Source: an uncultured Anaerolineae bacterium (GTDB taxonomy: Bacteria; Chloroflexota; Anaerolineae; Promineifilales; Promineifilaceae). Taken from it: a stretch of DNA of 53,940 nt. The notes under the pieces are model-generated. The model was not told where the DNA came from, did not search any database, and saw only the letters and a program-made list of their open reading frames with translations. Position numbers and translations under genes: made by a program. The stretch is taken from positions 1-53,940 of the forward strand of contig CAJQMR010000028.1 of the NCBI GenBank assembly GCA_905479495.1. The letters run 5' to 3'. How positions within the stretch are numbered: position 1 is the first letter of the stretch; each line of letters opens with the position of its first letter. Positions 42,257 through 51,236 of the stretch are shown here, one piece after another.

Positions 42257-44353
42257 TTATTCAATCGTGATGGGGATCGAAACCTCAACGGCCGTTCCCT
42301 GGCCCGGCTCTGAGTGTACCACACAGGTCCCCCCAACCAGCGCCACCCGTTCTTGCATCCCCAACAACCCCCAGGCCTGATGATTGCCCTCGGATGCTAC
42401 AAAAACAGTCTGGGGCACAAATCCCTGGCCATCATCCCGTACTTCCAGGTTCAGCACCGTCTCGGCAAAACCGATTTGAACCGTCACTTGACTGGCGTGG
42501 GCATGTTTGGCCACGTTGGTGAGCGCTTCCTGGGCAATGCGAAAGACAATCGTTTCGATCTCTGGTTGTACCCGTTGGCGACGGCCGTTTAACACCAATT
42601 CTGCCCGCACCCCCGTCCGTTCCTCAAATAATTGCACCTGGCTTTTCAAAGCAGGAACTAACCCCAGGTCGTCGAGGATAGACGGCCGTAAATCCCGAAT
42701 TAGATCGCGCAGTTCTTGCAGCGCCTGGGTACTCATGACTTTTAGCTCCGCCAGCTGGGCCGACGCCAAATCCGGGTTGTGCTGCACATTTTCGCTGGCA
42801 GCGGCAAAGCCCAGGCCCAATGCCGTCAGGGTCTGGCCGGTGCCATCATGTAATTCGCGGGCAATGCGCTGCCGCTCGCGCTCCTGCGCTGAAACAATCT
42901 GGTGCAGCAGCTCACCGCGCAGCGTCTCCCGTGCCTGCGATTCACCATACCGGGTGGCATTTTCAATGGCAATGGTTAGCTGGCTGGCGATCGTTTTCAG
43001 CAGTTCCAGATCACGCCGCCGCAGCAGCGTCATCTCAGACGAGAGGCCCAAAACCAGGCCGCCAGCAACCGACGCCACATCTCCCAGAGGGAAACCAAGC
43101 AGGCAGTCGCCAATTGGCAAGGGCGTATCCCTATCATCTAGGGTAGTAACTGTTTGCGGCAGCGGTTCCACCAACCCATCCACCAGAACGGCAGGCTGCC
43201 AGGTGTTCACCACATAGGTTGTCAACACCTGCCCTTCATCGCACGGTGGCGTCCCTCGCTGTGGCAGCCGATCGTACCCGGCGTGGGTCAGGCAGCGCAG
43301 CGGCTGCTCTGGATGCATGCGCAAAATTACCAGGCTGGTTTGCACATAGGGCAAACTGGCACAAATTTGCTGGACTGCCTGGCTAAGTAGTTCATCACGG
43401 TCCAGGGTAGCAGACAGGCTGCGAGACAAATCAAAAAGGAGAGAAAGGTCGTGTACGGCCGTTTGCAGTTCCTGGTTCAATTTTTCTGTTTCACGGCGAC
43501 TTTGTGCCTGGATGAACAACGCTTCTTCCTGAGCGGCCAGCTTTGCCTCGTTGGCCCGCGCCAAATTGCGCTGCCGCTCAATCTCAAAGGCACGCAGCGC
43601 CCGCACAATGTAGATAGCAATCAGTGAAGCCATCACCGCCCGGAACAGCTGAATGGGAATGCCAAAAAATTGTCCAAACAGCGTCGCATTGATCACATTG
43701 GCTGGATACAGGAAGCTGGCCCGAGGAAAAAACTGACCAAATACGCCATAAATAAACAACGCCAGAGCCGCTCGCAGCAAATCACGGCCTGTGCCTGGCA
43801 TATCCAGCCGCTGGAACGTGCGCTGCTCCAGCACAATAGCCCACGAGGCCAGCGCTGCCCCCGGAATGCCCAAAATATAGCGGGAAAGAGCATCCACCGC
43901 AGAGATAAACTCTTCTTTGGGTGGCTGATAGACCCAATAAGTAAGCAGCAAGCTGATGAGCCAAATCCCGAGAAGAGTCCCGGCAATAAGAAAAGCGTGC
44001 AGCTTTTCCGACCGTGCCGGCTCCCCACGTGACAGGTAAATGAGGCGAATGCCAAAGACGATCAGCAGCGAAAATGAAAGGGCCAGGTGAGCAATACGCA
44101 CCTCATCAAGCAGCAGCCAGGCGGGAATGTTGGCCGCCCCGGCAGCACCCAACCTTTGGAACATCTCAAACCATTCATGCAGCCCGTGCAGCAGGCCAAA
44201 ACCAGCCAGCGGCCCCATCGCCTGCGCCAGACGAAAAGTAGACGCTTGCCGTGACTCCACCCAGACCAAAAGCCCCATGCAAAAGAAAGCCAGGCCATAA
44301 AAAAAGTAGATGAGGGTGAGATTATTCTCAAAGAAGGTTGTCAGCACTTGCAT
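42257..44353 (-). CDS. Membrane sensor histidine kinase (HisKA_3 type) with GAF domain
   Basis: The 698-residue protein has seven or eight N-terminal membrane segments (about 10-265) and a coiled coil (about 268-305). A GAF-like domain (about 310-470) precedes a HisKA_3 dimerisation domain with phospho-accepting His in ERQRIARELHDGTGQTL near 500. The HATPase domain has IVFRIAQEALTNVAKHAHA near 600, VRDDGQGF and GLLGMQERV. This is the NarX/DesK/LiaS class. The membrane region may sense something in or near the membrane; it is not a recognised 7TM sensor. The response-regulator gene is 47 bases downstream. Palindrome copies are frequent. Confidence 0.94.
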   Translation of the reverse strand: MQVLTTFFENNLTLIYFFYGLAFFCMGLLVWVESRQASTFRLAQAMGPLAGFGLLHGLHEWFEMFQRLGAAGAANIPAWLLLDEVRIAHLALSFSLLIVFGIRLIYLSRGEPARSEKLHAFLIAGTLLGIWLISLLLTYWVYQPPKEEFISAVDALSRYILGIPGAALASWAIVLEQRTFQRLDMPGTGRDLLRAALALFIYGVFGQFFPRASFLYPANVINATLFGQFFGIPIQLFRAVMASLIAIYIVRALRAFEIERQRNLARANEAKLAAQEEALFIQAQSRRETEKLNQELQTAVHDLSLLFDLSRSLSATLDRDELLSQAVQQICASLPYVQTSLVILRMHPEQPLRCLTHAGYDRLPQRGTPPCDEGQVLTTYVVNTWQPAVLVDGLVEPLPQTVTTLDDRDTPLPIGDCLLGFPLGDVASVAGGLVLGLSSEMTLLRRRDLELLKTIASQLTIAIENATRYGESQARETLRGELLHQIVSAQERERQRIARELHDGTGQTLTALGLGFAAASENVQHNPDLASAQLAELKVMSTQALQELRDLIRDLRPSILDDLGLVPALKSQVQLFEERTGVRAELVLNGRRQRVQPEIETIVFRIAQEALTNVAKHAHASQVTVQIGFAETVLNLEVRDDGQGFVPQTVFVASEGNHQAWGLLGMQERVALVGGTCVVHSEPGQGTAVEVSIPITIE

Positions 44354-44451
44354 AGCTGAACAGTATCTGATTTACCACCAGTCAGACAGTAGCCAAGCGC
44401 ATCATTGGCAGGTGATATTTGTCACGAATATTGGCACATTCGCAGGTCTAC

Positions 44452-45939
44452 CTATGGTGTAAATTGCAGCAGTACCTGATCCTGCTCATCCAGCAATTGG
44501 ATGCTGATGGAGCCATCTACGCCAAACGGCCGTTCCCACACCAAACTCAGCGGCTGATCAGGCAAAAACGGGCCAGGCCAGCTCACCGTTGGCACATTAT
44601 CAACTAGCAGAGCAAGGGTGCCAGAGGTAACGGCCGTTACCTGCAAGCCAATCTCTGCCCCGGTAGACGTCTCATCGAGCCGCAGCGCGCCAAACTCATT
44701 GGCCATGTCAAACGTGCCCAGGCTGCTAACGGGATACCAGCGCTCCGTCCAGCTTTTGCTTTGCCCCGGATCCAGGGTGACGTAGGTCCAGAAGTCCGGC
44801 GTGACGCCGCTGCTCCACATCTCCACATAAACGCTGTCGTCAATCGTGTACAGGTTCGGCTCCAGGTTGGCCAGGCCAAAGAATTTGTTGCCGGGCATCT
44901 GCGCCACGTCAAACACGCGCACGATGCCTTGCTGGGCGGTGTGGTCATAGACACCGGTGAACCCGGCGCTCAGGTTGGGGGCGAAGAAGCCCAGGTAATA
45001 CTCCCAGGTGCCGTAGATGTTGAAGAAACGGCCGTTATGCTCCGGCCAGTTCATCCAGTTGCCAGCAGTAGGCAGGTAGGTTGCGGCGGCGTCACGGGAA
45101 TGCACCTGCACCTGCGTAGCGGGGATGATGAATTCGGTCTGGTCGTTGGTCGTGTTGTCGCCCAGGGCGATCATGGCGTTGAGCCAATATTGGTAGTTGT
45201 GGGAAACGGCCGTGTTGTTCGCCACAAACGGCTCCAATGTCATAAAGCTGTGGTTGCCGTCCAGCGTAATCGTCACGCCCACCATCATCTCCGTCTGGTC
45301 CTCCACATCGCTCACGGTAATGGAAACGGTGTCGCTCAGCACCTCGGTTGTGTAGTCCCAGGGGCGGTATTCGTTCAGGCCATGCTCATCGGTGGGGAAG
45401 GCCCACTCGATGCCACCGCTGGCCAGCCACCAGCCGCGCCAGCCCCAAGATGTTGGCTTGAGCACCGGATTAGCGTACAGCAGTTGGCGACCGGTCACCT
45501 TGTCTTGCCAGCGGTAAAGCCGCCCGCCTAGCTCCGGCAGCACCGTCACCGCCACGTAGCTGTTGTGCAGCGTGATGGCGTTAAAGGTGCGGTCGATCAG
45601 CGGCTTCTGGAAGACACAATCGTGGTTTATCTTCGGATACGGGTAAACAAAATCCCCTGGCGACGTGGCAATCACGCAGTCGGGATGGTCATACTGGTAC
45701 GAGGAAATGGTAATGGTGCCTTGCTCAAGCCACGGCGCCCCCGGCTCAATCGGCGGTGGCGTTGGCGTCGGGGGCGTGCCATCGCGCAACACCAGCGGCA
45801 GATAAGCCACCGGCTCCGGCGTACCGCTCACCTGTGCGGCCGTTGGCAACGATTGCACCACCAGCAGCAAAACAACAAACAAACTTAAACCAAGTACAAA
45901 GGGGAAAATCAGTTGGAATTTGCTCCGCCCTGCAAACAT
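44452..45939 (-). CDS. Secreted DUF5107-like protein with Chloroflexota-type linker
   Basis: The 495-residue protein starts with a signal/anchor helix (FPFVLGLSLFVVLLLVVQSLP near 11), then VAYLPLVLRDGTPPTPTPPP, a stretch common in secreted Chloroflexota proteins. The body (about 75-495) contains VTVLPELGGRLYRWQD, GGIEWAFPTDEHGLNEYRPWD and WMNWPEHNGRFFN, resembling the DUF5107 beta-sandwich related to carbohydrate mutarotase-like folds. The ATG at 45939 follows GGAGGTG; the longer frame to 46068 is not supported. A role in surface carbohydrate handling is suggested by fold only. It borders the AT-rich segment. Confidence 0.82.
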   Translation of the reverse strand: MFAGRSKFQLIFPFVLGLSLFVVLLLVVQSLPTAAQVSGTPEPVAYLPLVLRDGTPPTPTPPPIEPGAPWLEQGTITISSYQYDHPDCVIATSPGDFVYPYPKINHDCVFQKPLIDRTFNAITLHNSYVAVTVLPELGGRLYRWQDKVTGRQLLYANPVLKPTSWGWRGWWLASGGIEWAFPTDEHGLNEYRPWDYTTEVLSDTVSITVSDVEDQTEMMVGVTITLDGNHSFMTLEPFVANNTAVSHNYQYWLNAMIALGDNTTNDQTEFIIPATQVQVHSRDAAATYLPTAGNWMNWPEHNGRFFNIYGTWEYYLGFFAPNLSAGFTGVYDHTAQQGIVRVFDVAQMPGNKFFGLANLEPNLYTIDDSVYVEMWSSGVTPDFWTYVTLDPGQSKSWTERWYPVSSLGTFDMANEFGALRLDETSTGAEIGLQVTAVTSGTLALLVDNVPTVSWPGPFLPDQPLSLVWERPFGVDGSISIQLLDEQDQVLLQFTP

Positions 45940-46187
45940 TTCACACCTCCATGAATACCCACTTTGGCGGAAAATTTTGCCACAGGCTGCCCCAGCGGGT
46001 ACACCACAAACAATCAACGAAGCACACCCCACAGTATCAACGCACCGCGCCAAAAAGTCTATGAACAACTCGATAATTAGGCCTTATAAAAACTTGGAAT
46101 ATAATAGTTCAAATCCATGCCAGATATATTAAATGATAATGATCCAGAGTGGAGAATCATCATCAAATTTGGAGAGGAATAGTTCAA

Positions 46188-46991
46188 ATGCCCAAATCAC
46201 TTTCAGATTTTGGAAATTATTTTCAGGCAGTTTTCCTTGACGGAAGCCAAAGGCTCTTAACCGTATTTGACGTCATAGGATTTGCAATTTTTATATTTCC
46301 TGAAATAACAGGCTTTTTTGAAATGGACAGAATTTCAAGATACGCTGTTGGTGGAGGAATCTTCTTGATTTCGTTCATTATTGCAAACTTTAACTTGTAT
46401 CGAAACACAAGGACACATCAGGATTTCACAATCGAAAAGATTGGGACAACTTCAGGGTATCTGAGCGGATCGATATTTACTTTTGCAAGCAATGAAATTT
46501 CAATCCTATCTTCGTTTTTGTTGGTGATTCGATCCAATATTCGTATTTCAAAATCTGGACCTGGCACTTCCGTCGAAATCTACATTGAAAATATCGAGCC
46601 CTTCTGCATTGGGGACACATCAATAAAAGACATTGATGTTACTCTAAAATCAAGACCCGCTGAAAACTATCAATATTCAATCCACGAAAACCCGTATCGA
46701 CTGGATCCAAATGATTCAAAAACATTAACATTTGAAGCACGAATCCCATGTGATACGGAGTGCATTGAAAAGCATTATGGTTCTTTAGCTAATTTTCGAG
46801 AAATCAGCCTAACTGTTGCTGCAAAACCAACTGGCCAGAATCCACATTTTATGGAGATAATTTCCAATTTAACACCAATGCACACGGGGATAGAAGAAGA
46901 GCTTTCAACCAAGATCGGGCACCTCCAATCCGCAAAATTATCAAGCAAGGATATGCTTCAAATTATGAAACGTTATTGGGGAGCAAATTAG
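46188..46991 (+). CDS. Hypothetical membrane protein
   Basis: The 267-residue protein has two membrane segments (FDVIGFAIFIFPEITGFF near 22 and VGGGIFLISFIIANFNLY near 53) and a soluble C-terminal part. The latter looks like beta strands (VEIYIENIEPFCIGD, LTFEARIPCDTECIEKHYG) and ends in a short helix. I recognise no family. Start at 46188 is preceded by GGAGAGGA; an ATG at 46149 would add 13 residues. It lies 36 bases before the FRG gene in the same orientation and composition, so the two may form one unit. Composition is AT-rich and without palindrome copies. Confidence 0.7.
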   Translation: MPKSLSDFGNYFQAVFLDGSQRLLTVFDVIGFAIFIFPEITGFFEMDRISRYAVGGGIFLISFIIANFNLYRNTRTHQDFTIEKIGTTSGYLSGSIFTFASNEISILSSFLLVIRSNIRISKSGPGTSVEIYIENIEPFCIGDTSIKDIDVTLKSRPAENYQYSIHENPYRLDPNDSKTLTFEARIPCDTECIEKHYGSLANFREISLTVAAKPTGQNPHFMEIISNLTPMHTGIEEELSTKIGHLQSAKLSSKDMLQIMKRYWGAN

Positions 46992-47027
46992 GGTTAATAC
47001 CCGACTCTAGTACAAGGTTAGGTTATT

Positions 47028-47837
47028 ATGGAAGTTAAGAAACCCCGAAATTGGAATCAATTTTTAAGAATCGTAGAGGATATCCGTCAAAAATATGGGA
47101 AGCATAAATTTAGTGAGTTAGAAGAGCATAATCGGATTTTGTTTCGAGGTCAATCAAACTCATCATGGAAATTAGAAACAACGCTTGAAAGAAAATCTGA
47201 TGAACAATTTCATGTATTGAAATATTTGAGATATGCAAGTGAAAACGTTGCCGAAATTGAATCATTCACTAACAATAATTGGAACATCCCAGGATATGAT
47301 CAACTCAGAGAAGAATTGGAGGGTCATCAGGACTCTTTTAGAGTTTATTTGCCATGCTATGATTTCTTAGTTTATTTGAGGCACCATGGTTTCCCGTCTC
47401 CTTTAATGGATTGGACAGCCTCACCGTATATTGCAGCATATTTCGCTTATGTTTCAGCCTTGAAAAACGATCCCGCAGTATACTGTTTTATTGAAAAACC
47501 AAGAGGTCATAAATCTGCATTTGAAGGGGAACCCCTTATAACTTTTTATGGACCTTATGTGAAAACTCATCATAGGCATTTTGCTCAAAAAGCATCTTAC
47601 ACGATTTGCACGAGATGGAATTCTGAAGAACAAAGACATTATTTTTGCCCTCACGAATTAGTCTACGACCAGAACAAAGAATACCAAGATGTTCTGATAA
47701 AAATTGAATTGCCTATCGAAAATAGAGTCACTGCATTACAACATCTTAATGATTACAACATCAATCATTTTACTTTGTTTCAATCAGAGGACTCTCTAAT
47801 AAAAACAATCGAAACTAAAGTATTTGACTTAAAATAG
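47028..47837 (+). CDS. FRG-domain protein
   Basis: The 269-residue protein carries ILFRGQSNSSWKLETTLERK near 38, the FRG motif that defines this domain, then YFAYVSALKNDPAVYCF and LMDWTASPYIAAYFA, the other conserved blocks. FRG-domain proteins are of unknown biochemical activity and are frequent in accessory and defence-associated regions (general knowledge, to be treated with caution). Start ATG 47028 follows AGGTT only weakly. Probably co-transcribed with the upstream membrane protein. AT-rich. Confidence 0.85.
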   Translation: MEVKKPRNWNQFLRIVEDIRQKYGKHKFSELEEHNRILFRGQSNSSWKLETTLERKSDEQFHVLKYLRYASENVAEIESFTNNNWNIPGYDQLREELEGHQDSFRVYLPCYDFLVYLRHHGFPSPLMDWTASPYIAAYFAYVSALKNDPAVYCFIEKPRGHKSAFEGEPLITFYGPYVKTHHRHFAQKASYTICTRWNSEEQRHYFCPHELVYDQNKEYQDVLIKIELPIENRVTALQHLNDYNINHFTLFQSEDSLIKTIETKVFDLK

Positions 47838-47894
47838 AAAAGCAATCATTGAGAAAACATCAATACCATCTAAAAATTTGGGGGTTGAGAAACC

Positions 47895-48203
47895 GTGCAT
47901 CAACAGGAATACATCCAAAAATTAACCGCCAAGCCAAGCCACCTTGAAGCCGAAATTGCTGCCATCCGCCAGGAATTGGACGCACTGCCGCAGCAATCTA
48001 CCAAACCAACACTGCGGGAAACCGCAACTGCCTACAAATGGAGCGATAAAACCGCTCTCAAAGAACAGTTTGCCAATCTACACGCTGATCTAAACATCAG
48101 GGGAAAGCTAATCGGAGCAGAAGCATTGCAACAAAGAATGCGCGAAGCAGGGCTTGCGCACAACGAGCTGAGCCAAACCATCATTGCCACGCGGGAGGAA
48201 TAA
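47895..48203 (+). CDS. Possible antitoxin partner of a PIN-domain protein
   Basis: The 102-residue, Glu/Gln/Ala-rich protein is predicted mostly helical (QQEYIQKLTAKPSHLEAEIAAI, then IRQELDALPQQS), with a middle stretch ETATAYKWSDKTALKEQF. I do not recognise a DNA-binding domain. The start codon is a GTG and the stop is 3 bases before the PIN gene, the arrangement typical of antitoxin-toxin pairs. The antitoxin role is inferred only from position and size. The codon use here is less AT-rich than in the flanking genes. Confidence 0.6.
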   Translation: MHQQEYIQKLTAKPSHLEAEIAAIRQELDALPQQSTKPTLRETATAYKWSDKTALKEQFANLHADLNIRGKLIGAEALQQRMREAGLAHNELSQTIIATREE

Positions 48204-48206
48204 ATC

Positions 48207-48746
48207 TTGGTCTGGGTCTTTTTCGATGCCAGCGCCCTGGCCAAGCGGTATACCCCAGAAGCTGGTTCTGATTTCATCAACGAGCTATTTCTCCAATTCC
48301 CCCTCGCCCAAATGCAAGTTTCTACAGTTGGCATTTCGGAGATCATTTCTGTTTTGGTTCGCAAGCAGAATGACGGCCGTTTATCAACTGAATTATTTCA
48401 TCAAGCATTGCTGGAAGTTGGCAATGAAATCATCAACAACGAAATGCTTTCCTTTAGCTCAGTTGATGATCAGCTTATCTTTTCATCCCAAAGACTTATT
48501 GTGCGGCACAAAATCAACGCAACCGATGCAATTATTTTGCAGTCCTGTCTGGATTTGCGGGAAAGATTGCCTCATGAAGATAAACTCATGTTGCTAAGCA
48601 GCGACAAACGTTTGATACGCGCAGGAAGAAACGAAAACCTCCGTTTTCCTTGCTTTTCAAAGCTGTTCCAAACTAAGAAAATTTATCGAGATTCATTACA
48701 CAACGAATTAGGTAAAAGGGTACTGTATGACATGGGAGATTTCTGA
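48207..48746 (+). CDS. PIN-domain ribonuclease-like protein (VapC type)
   Basis: The 179-residue protein has the PIN acidic residues: FFDASALAKRY at the start (first Asp), VSTVGISEIIS (Glu), INATDAIILQS near 110 (Asp) and MLLSSDKRLIRA near 130. VapC toxins are about 130-150 residues, so the final 35 (KLFQTKKIYRDSLHNE...) are extra. It starts with TTG at 48207, 3 bases after the preceding gene, and its stop overlaps the next gene's ATG. It contains the only ACGGCCGT copy of the AT-rich segment (as NDGRL), suggesting that it has resided longer or came separately. Confidence 0.85.
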   Translation: MVWVFFDASALAKRYTPEAGSDFINELFLQFPLAQMQVSTVGISEIISVLVRKQNDGRLSTELFHQALLEVGNEIINNEMLSFSSVDDQLIFSSQRLIVRHKINATDAIILQSCLDLRERLPHEDKLMLLSSDKRLIRAGRNENLRFPCFSKLFQTKKIYRDSLHNELGKRVLYDMGDF

Positions 48747-49408
48747 TGAGTAAAATTTCAATTAGTTGTCTTGGCGACAGAGTTTTCGAATTTTCACCTG
48801 AAACCACGGCCTTGCTATCTATTGATTTTCAAAAAGAGTTCTTTGCAGATGGAATGGGCGAATGCTTGGATGAAATGCGCTCGATTATACCTCGAGTGGC
48901 AAAACTCATCTCGCTTGCAAGGACCATTCAATGCAAAGTGGCACACACCCGAGAATCATACCAGCCAGATTTAAGTGATGTAAGTGAATATAGGAGGTCG
49001 CTGGGCTATGTGGGAAAATCTGGCCCGATGGGACGCTTCTGCGTTCTTGGAGAACCGGGTCATGAATTTGTTGAAGCGGTTCAACCTGTCCATGACGAGA
49101 CTGTGATAGATAAGGCAAGCTTCGGCGCCTTCCACAATACTGATTTAGACGAAATACTCAAACGTGATGGAATTGACCATCTAATCATATGCGGAGTCAC
49201 TACGCAATGTTGTGTCCACTCTACGTTGCGAGAGGCAGTTGATCGAGGGTACTGGTGCTTAACTGTTGCAGATTGTTGTGCAGCCCTGGAGCCGGGTCTG
49301 CATGATGCGGCTTTATCGTTGATAGCTGGTGAAGGTCATCTTTTTGGATGGGTTGCTGATGTCCAGGATGTCGCTAACGGGATATCTTCTTTCAAATTTG
49401 TTCAATGA
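48746..49408 (+). CDS. Isochorismatase-family cysteine hydrolase
   Basis: The 220-residue protein matches the isochorismatase-like fold: LLSIDFQKEFFADGMGE near 25 (catalytic Asp), VIDKASFGAFHNTDLD near 118 (catalytic Lys), and HLIICGVTTQCCVHSTLREAVDRG near 147 with the nucleophile Cys. Members hydrolyse isochorismate, nicotinamide, carbamoyl-amines and related amides. The start overlaps the PIN gene stop (TGATG). A deaminating/amidohydrolase role for a compound metabolised by the downstream dehydrogenase is plausible; it is the first of a likely catabolic set. Confidence 0.92.
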   Translation: MSKISISCLGDRVFEFSPETTALLSIDFQKEFFADGMGECLDEMRSIIPRVAKLISLARTIQCKVAHTRESYQPDLSDVSEYRRSLGYVGKSGPMGRFCVLGEPGHEFVEAVQPVHDETVIDKASFGAFHNTDLDEILKRDGIDHLIICGVTTQCCVHSTLREAVDRGYWCLTVADCCAALEPGLHDAALSLIAGEGHLFGWVADVQDVANGISSFKFVQ

Positions 49409-49512
49409 CTCTAACAATAGATATGATCCAAATATCTGCCCTCTCAAAAGATTTCCTCAAATGCAGTACTTCGAGATTTATTATCATTGGTTTTGACAAT
49501 TAAAGAGAAAAT

Positions 49513-49818
49513 ATGCTGTTCCAGAGAAAAAATACGACTAATCCAAACGCAAAAATCGTGAGAGTTACTATTGAAGGAAAAGAAATCACTGCCTTTCAAG
49601 GGGATACCGTTGCAGCAGCCATGCTGGTTGCTGGTTTTAACTATTTTCGCATTACGCCAGTAAGCGAAAAGCCACGTGCCCCTTTTTGCATGATGGGAAT
49701 ATGTTTTGATTGCCTGGTAGAGATAAATGGCATACCAAATCGAAGAGCTTGTCAGATATTAGTTCAAGAGGGGATGCGTGTACAAATTCAGAAAACAGAA
49801 GGAAATCTGAATTTATGA
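49513..49818 (+). CDS. (2Fe-2S)-binding small subunit of an amine/amino-acid dehydrogenase (HcnA-like)
   Basis: A 101-residue Fer2_4-type protein: VTIEGKEITAFQGDTVAAAM, then a cysteine set CMMGICFDCLVEINGIPNRRAC, the plant-type [2Fe-2S] loop. Such small subunits pair with two flavoproteins in hydrogen-cyanide synthase (HcnA), octopine/nopaline oxidases and D-hydroxyproline dehydrogenase. It overlaps the next gene by 4 bases (ATGA). AT-rich. Confidence 0.9.
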   Translation: MLFQRKNTTNPNAKIVRVTIEGKEITAFQGDTVAAAMLVAGFNYFRITPVSEKPRAPFCMMGICFDCLVEINGIPNRRACQILVQEGMRVQIQKTEGNLNL

Positions 49819-51236
49819 AAACTCACTATGATCTTGTCATTATTGGTGCTGGGCCGGCTGGCATCGCCGCTGCAATTACTGCGGCAAAACGTAGACTTTC
49901 AGTCCTTATTATTGGCGAACAACAGAGTCCTGGCGGTCAAATATATCGCAATATCGAGAATGTCGATTTAGACCAAGTGGACAACCAGGGTTCAGAATTT
50001 TCCAGGGGCAGAAGCTTAACAAAAGAGTTTCGACAGGCGAAGGTTGATTATCTGCATGGAGCCACGGTTTGGCATGTTCAGGTAGAGACAATGTTTATTG
50101 TCAGCTATATTTCGGATAATGATGTGGGGCAGATTCGCTCGAACCGGATAATTATTGCTACTGGAGCTAGAGAAAGACCCTTTGCCATTCCAGGATGGAC
50201 CCTACCAGGGGTAATGGCGGCCACAGCAGCAGAAATCCTGCTGAAATCAAACAATATAATGCCAGAGGGCGATATTGTTTTAGCGGGCAGCGGCCCCCTG
50301 CTTTTCCTGGTTGCCAATAATCTGATTTCCGCTGGTGCACCTATCCGAGCGGTCTTAGATTCAACACCGTTTAGCAACTATTTAGTTTCGTTGAAACATT
50401 TTCCCAATGCTTTGCGTTCATTTGAATATCTTTATGAAGGTATTCAAATGATACAGAAGATTCGTAAGCAGGGCATCCAAATTTATAACAATGTAAAAAA
50501 AATTGAAGCGCTGGGGGGCAATTCGGTTGAAAATGTTAGGTTTCAAAATTCTGGAAGAATCCAGAAAATTAAAGCAAGTACACTGTTATTGCATAATGGG
50601 CTTGTGCCAGATACACAAATGAGTTTCCTTATAGATTGCGATCATGAATGGTACGAAATTCAACGATATTGGCGGCCTACTGTAGACAAGTGGGGAAATA
50701 CAAGTATCGATGGTGTCGGAGTGGCTGGTGATGCAGCAGGAATTTCAGGTGGTGTGGCTGCCGAAATTTCAGGATATCTTGCAGGAGTTGAGGCTGCTTT
50801 CTCATTGAAGATGATTTCAGAAGAAGAAAGGAATTCAGATGCCAAACCGCTACAAAAACAGCTTGCCAGAGAAGAGCGTATTCGCCCATTCCTGGATCAT
50901 CTTTTTAAACCGAGTGATGATCTACTGGTGCCAAGGGATACTCAAACTATTGTATGCCGTTGTGAGGAAGTTACATTACAACAGATCACAAAGGCGCTTC
51001 AATCTGGCGCTTTAAACCCCAATCAACTCAAAGCTCAAACAAGGTGCGGGATGGGACCCTGTCAAGGGCGGATGTGCGGTCTTACAGTTTCTGAAATTAT
51101 TGCTGACTACAGAAAGATGAATATTGTCGATGTCGGTTATTTTCGAATTCGCCCTCCGTTAAAACCAATTACCATGGAGCAGCTATCAAAATTGCAACTG
51201 GCAGGCCAACTGGAGAACACAAATGATATCTGCTGA
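49815..51236 (+). CDS. FAD-dependent large subunit of an amine/amino-acid dehydrogenase (HcnB/OoxA-like)
   Basis: The 473-residue protein opens with a FAD-binding VIIGAGPAGIAAA near 8 and has IIIATGARERPFAIPGW near 103, a second dinucleotide-binding segment DIVLAGSGPLLF near 148, then VAGDAAGISGG. Its C-terminus has a BFD-like [2Fe-2S] motif CRCEEVT...CGMGPCQGRMC. This is the alpha-type subunit of HcnABC-like enzymes. I chose the ATG at 49815, which overlaps the small-subunit stop. The longer frame to 49710 lies inside the preceding gene. Confidence 0.93.
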   Translation: MKTHYDLVIIGAGPAGIAAAITAAKRRLSVLIIGEQQSPGGQIYRNIENVDLDQVDNQGSEFSRGRSLTKEFRQAKVDYLHGATVWHVQVETMFIVSYISDNDVGQIRSNRIIIATGARERPFAIPGWTLPGVMAATAAEILLKSNNIMPEGDIVLAGSGPLLFLVANNLISAGAPIRAVLDSTPFSNYLVSLKHFPNALRSFEYLYEGIQMIQKIRKQGIQIYNNVKKIEALGGNSVENVRFQNSGRIQKIKASTLLLHNGLVPDTQMSFLIDCDHEWYEIQRYWRPTVDKWGNTSIDGVGVAGDAAGISGGVAAEISGYLAGVEAAFSLKMISEEERNSDAKPLQKQLAREERIRPFLDHLFKPSDDLLVPRDTQTIVCRCEEVTLQQITKALQSGALNPNQLKAQTRCGMGPCQGRMCGLTVSEIIADYRKMNIVDVGYFRIRPPLKPITMEQLSKLQLAGQLENTNDIC

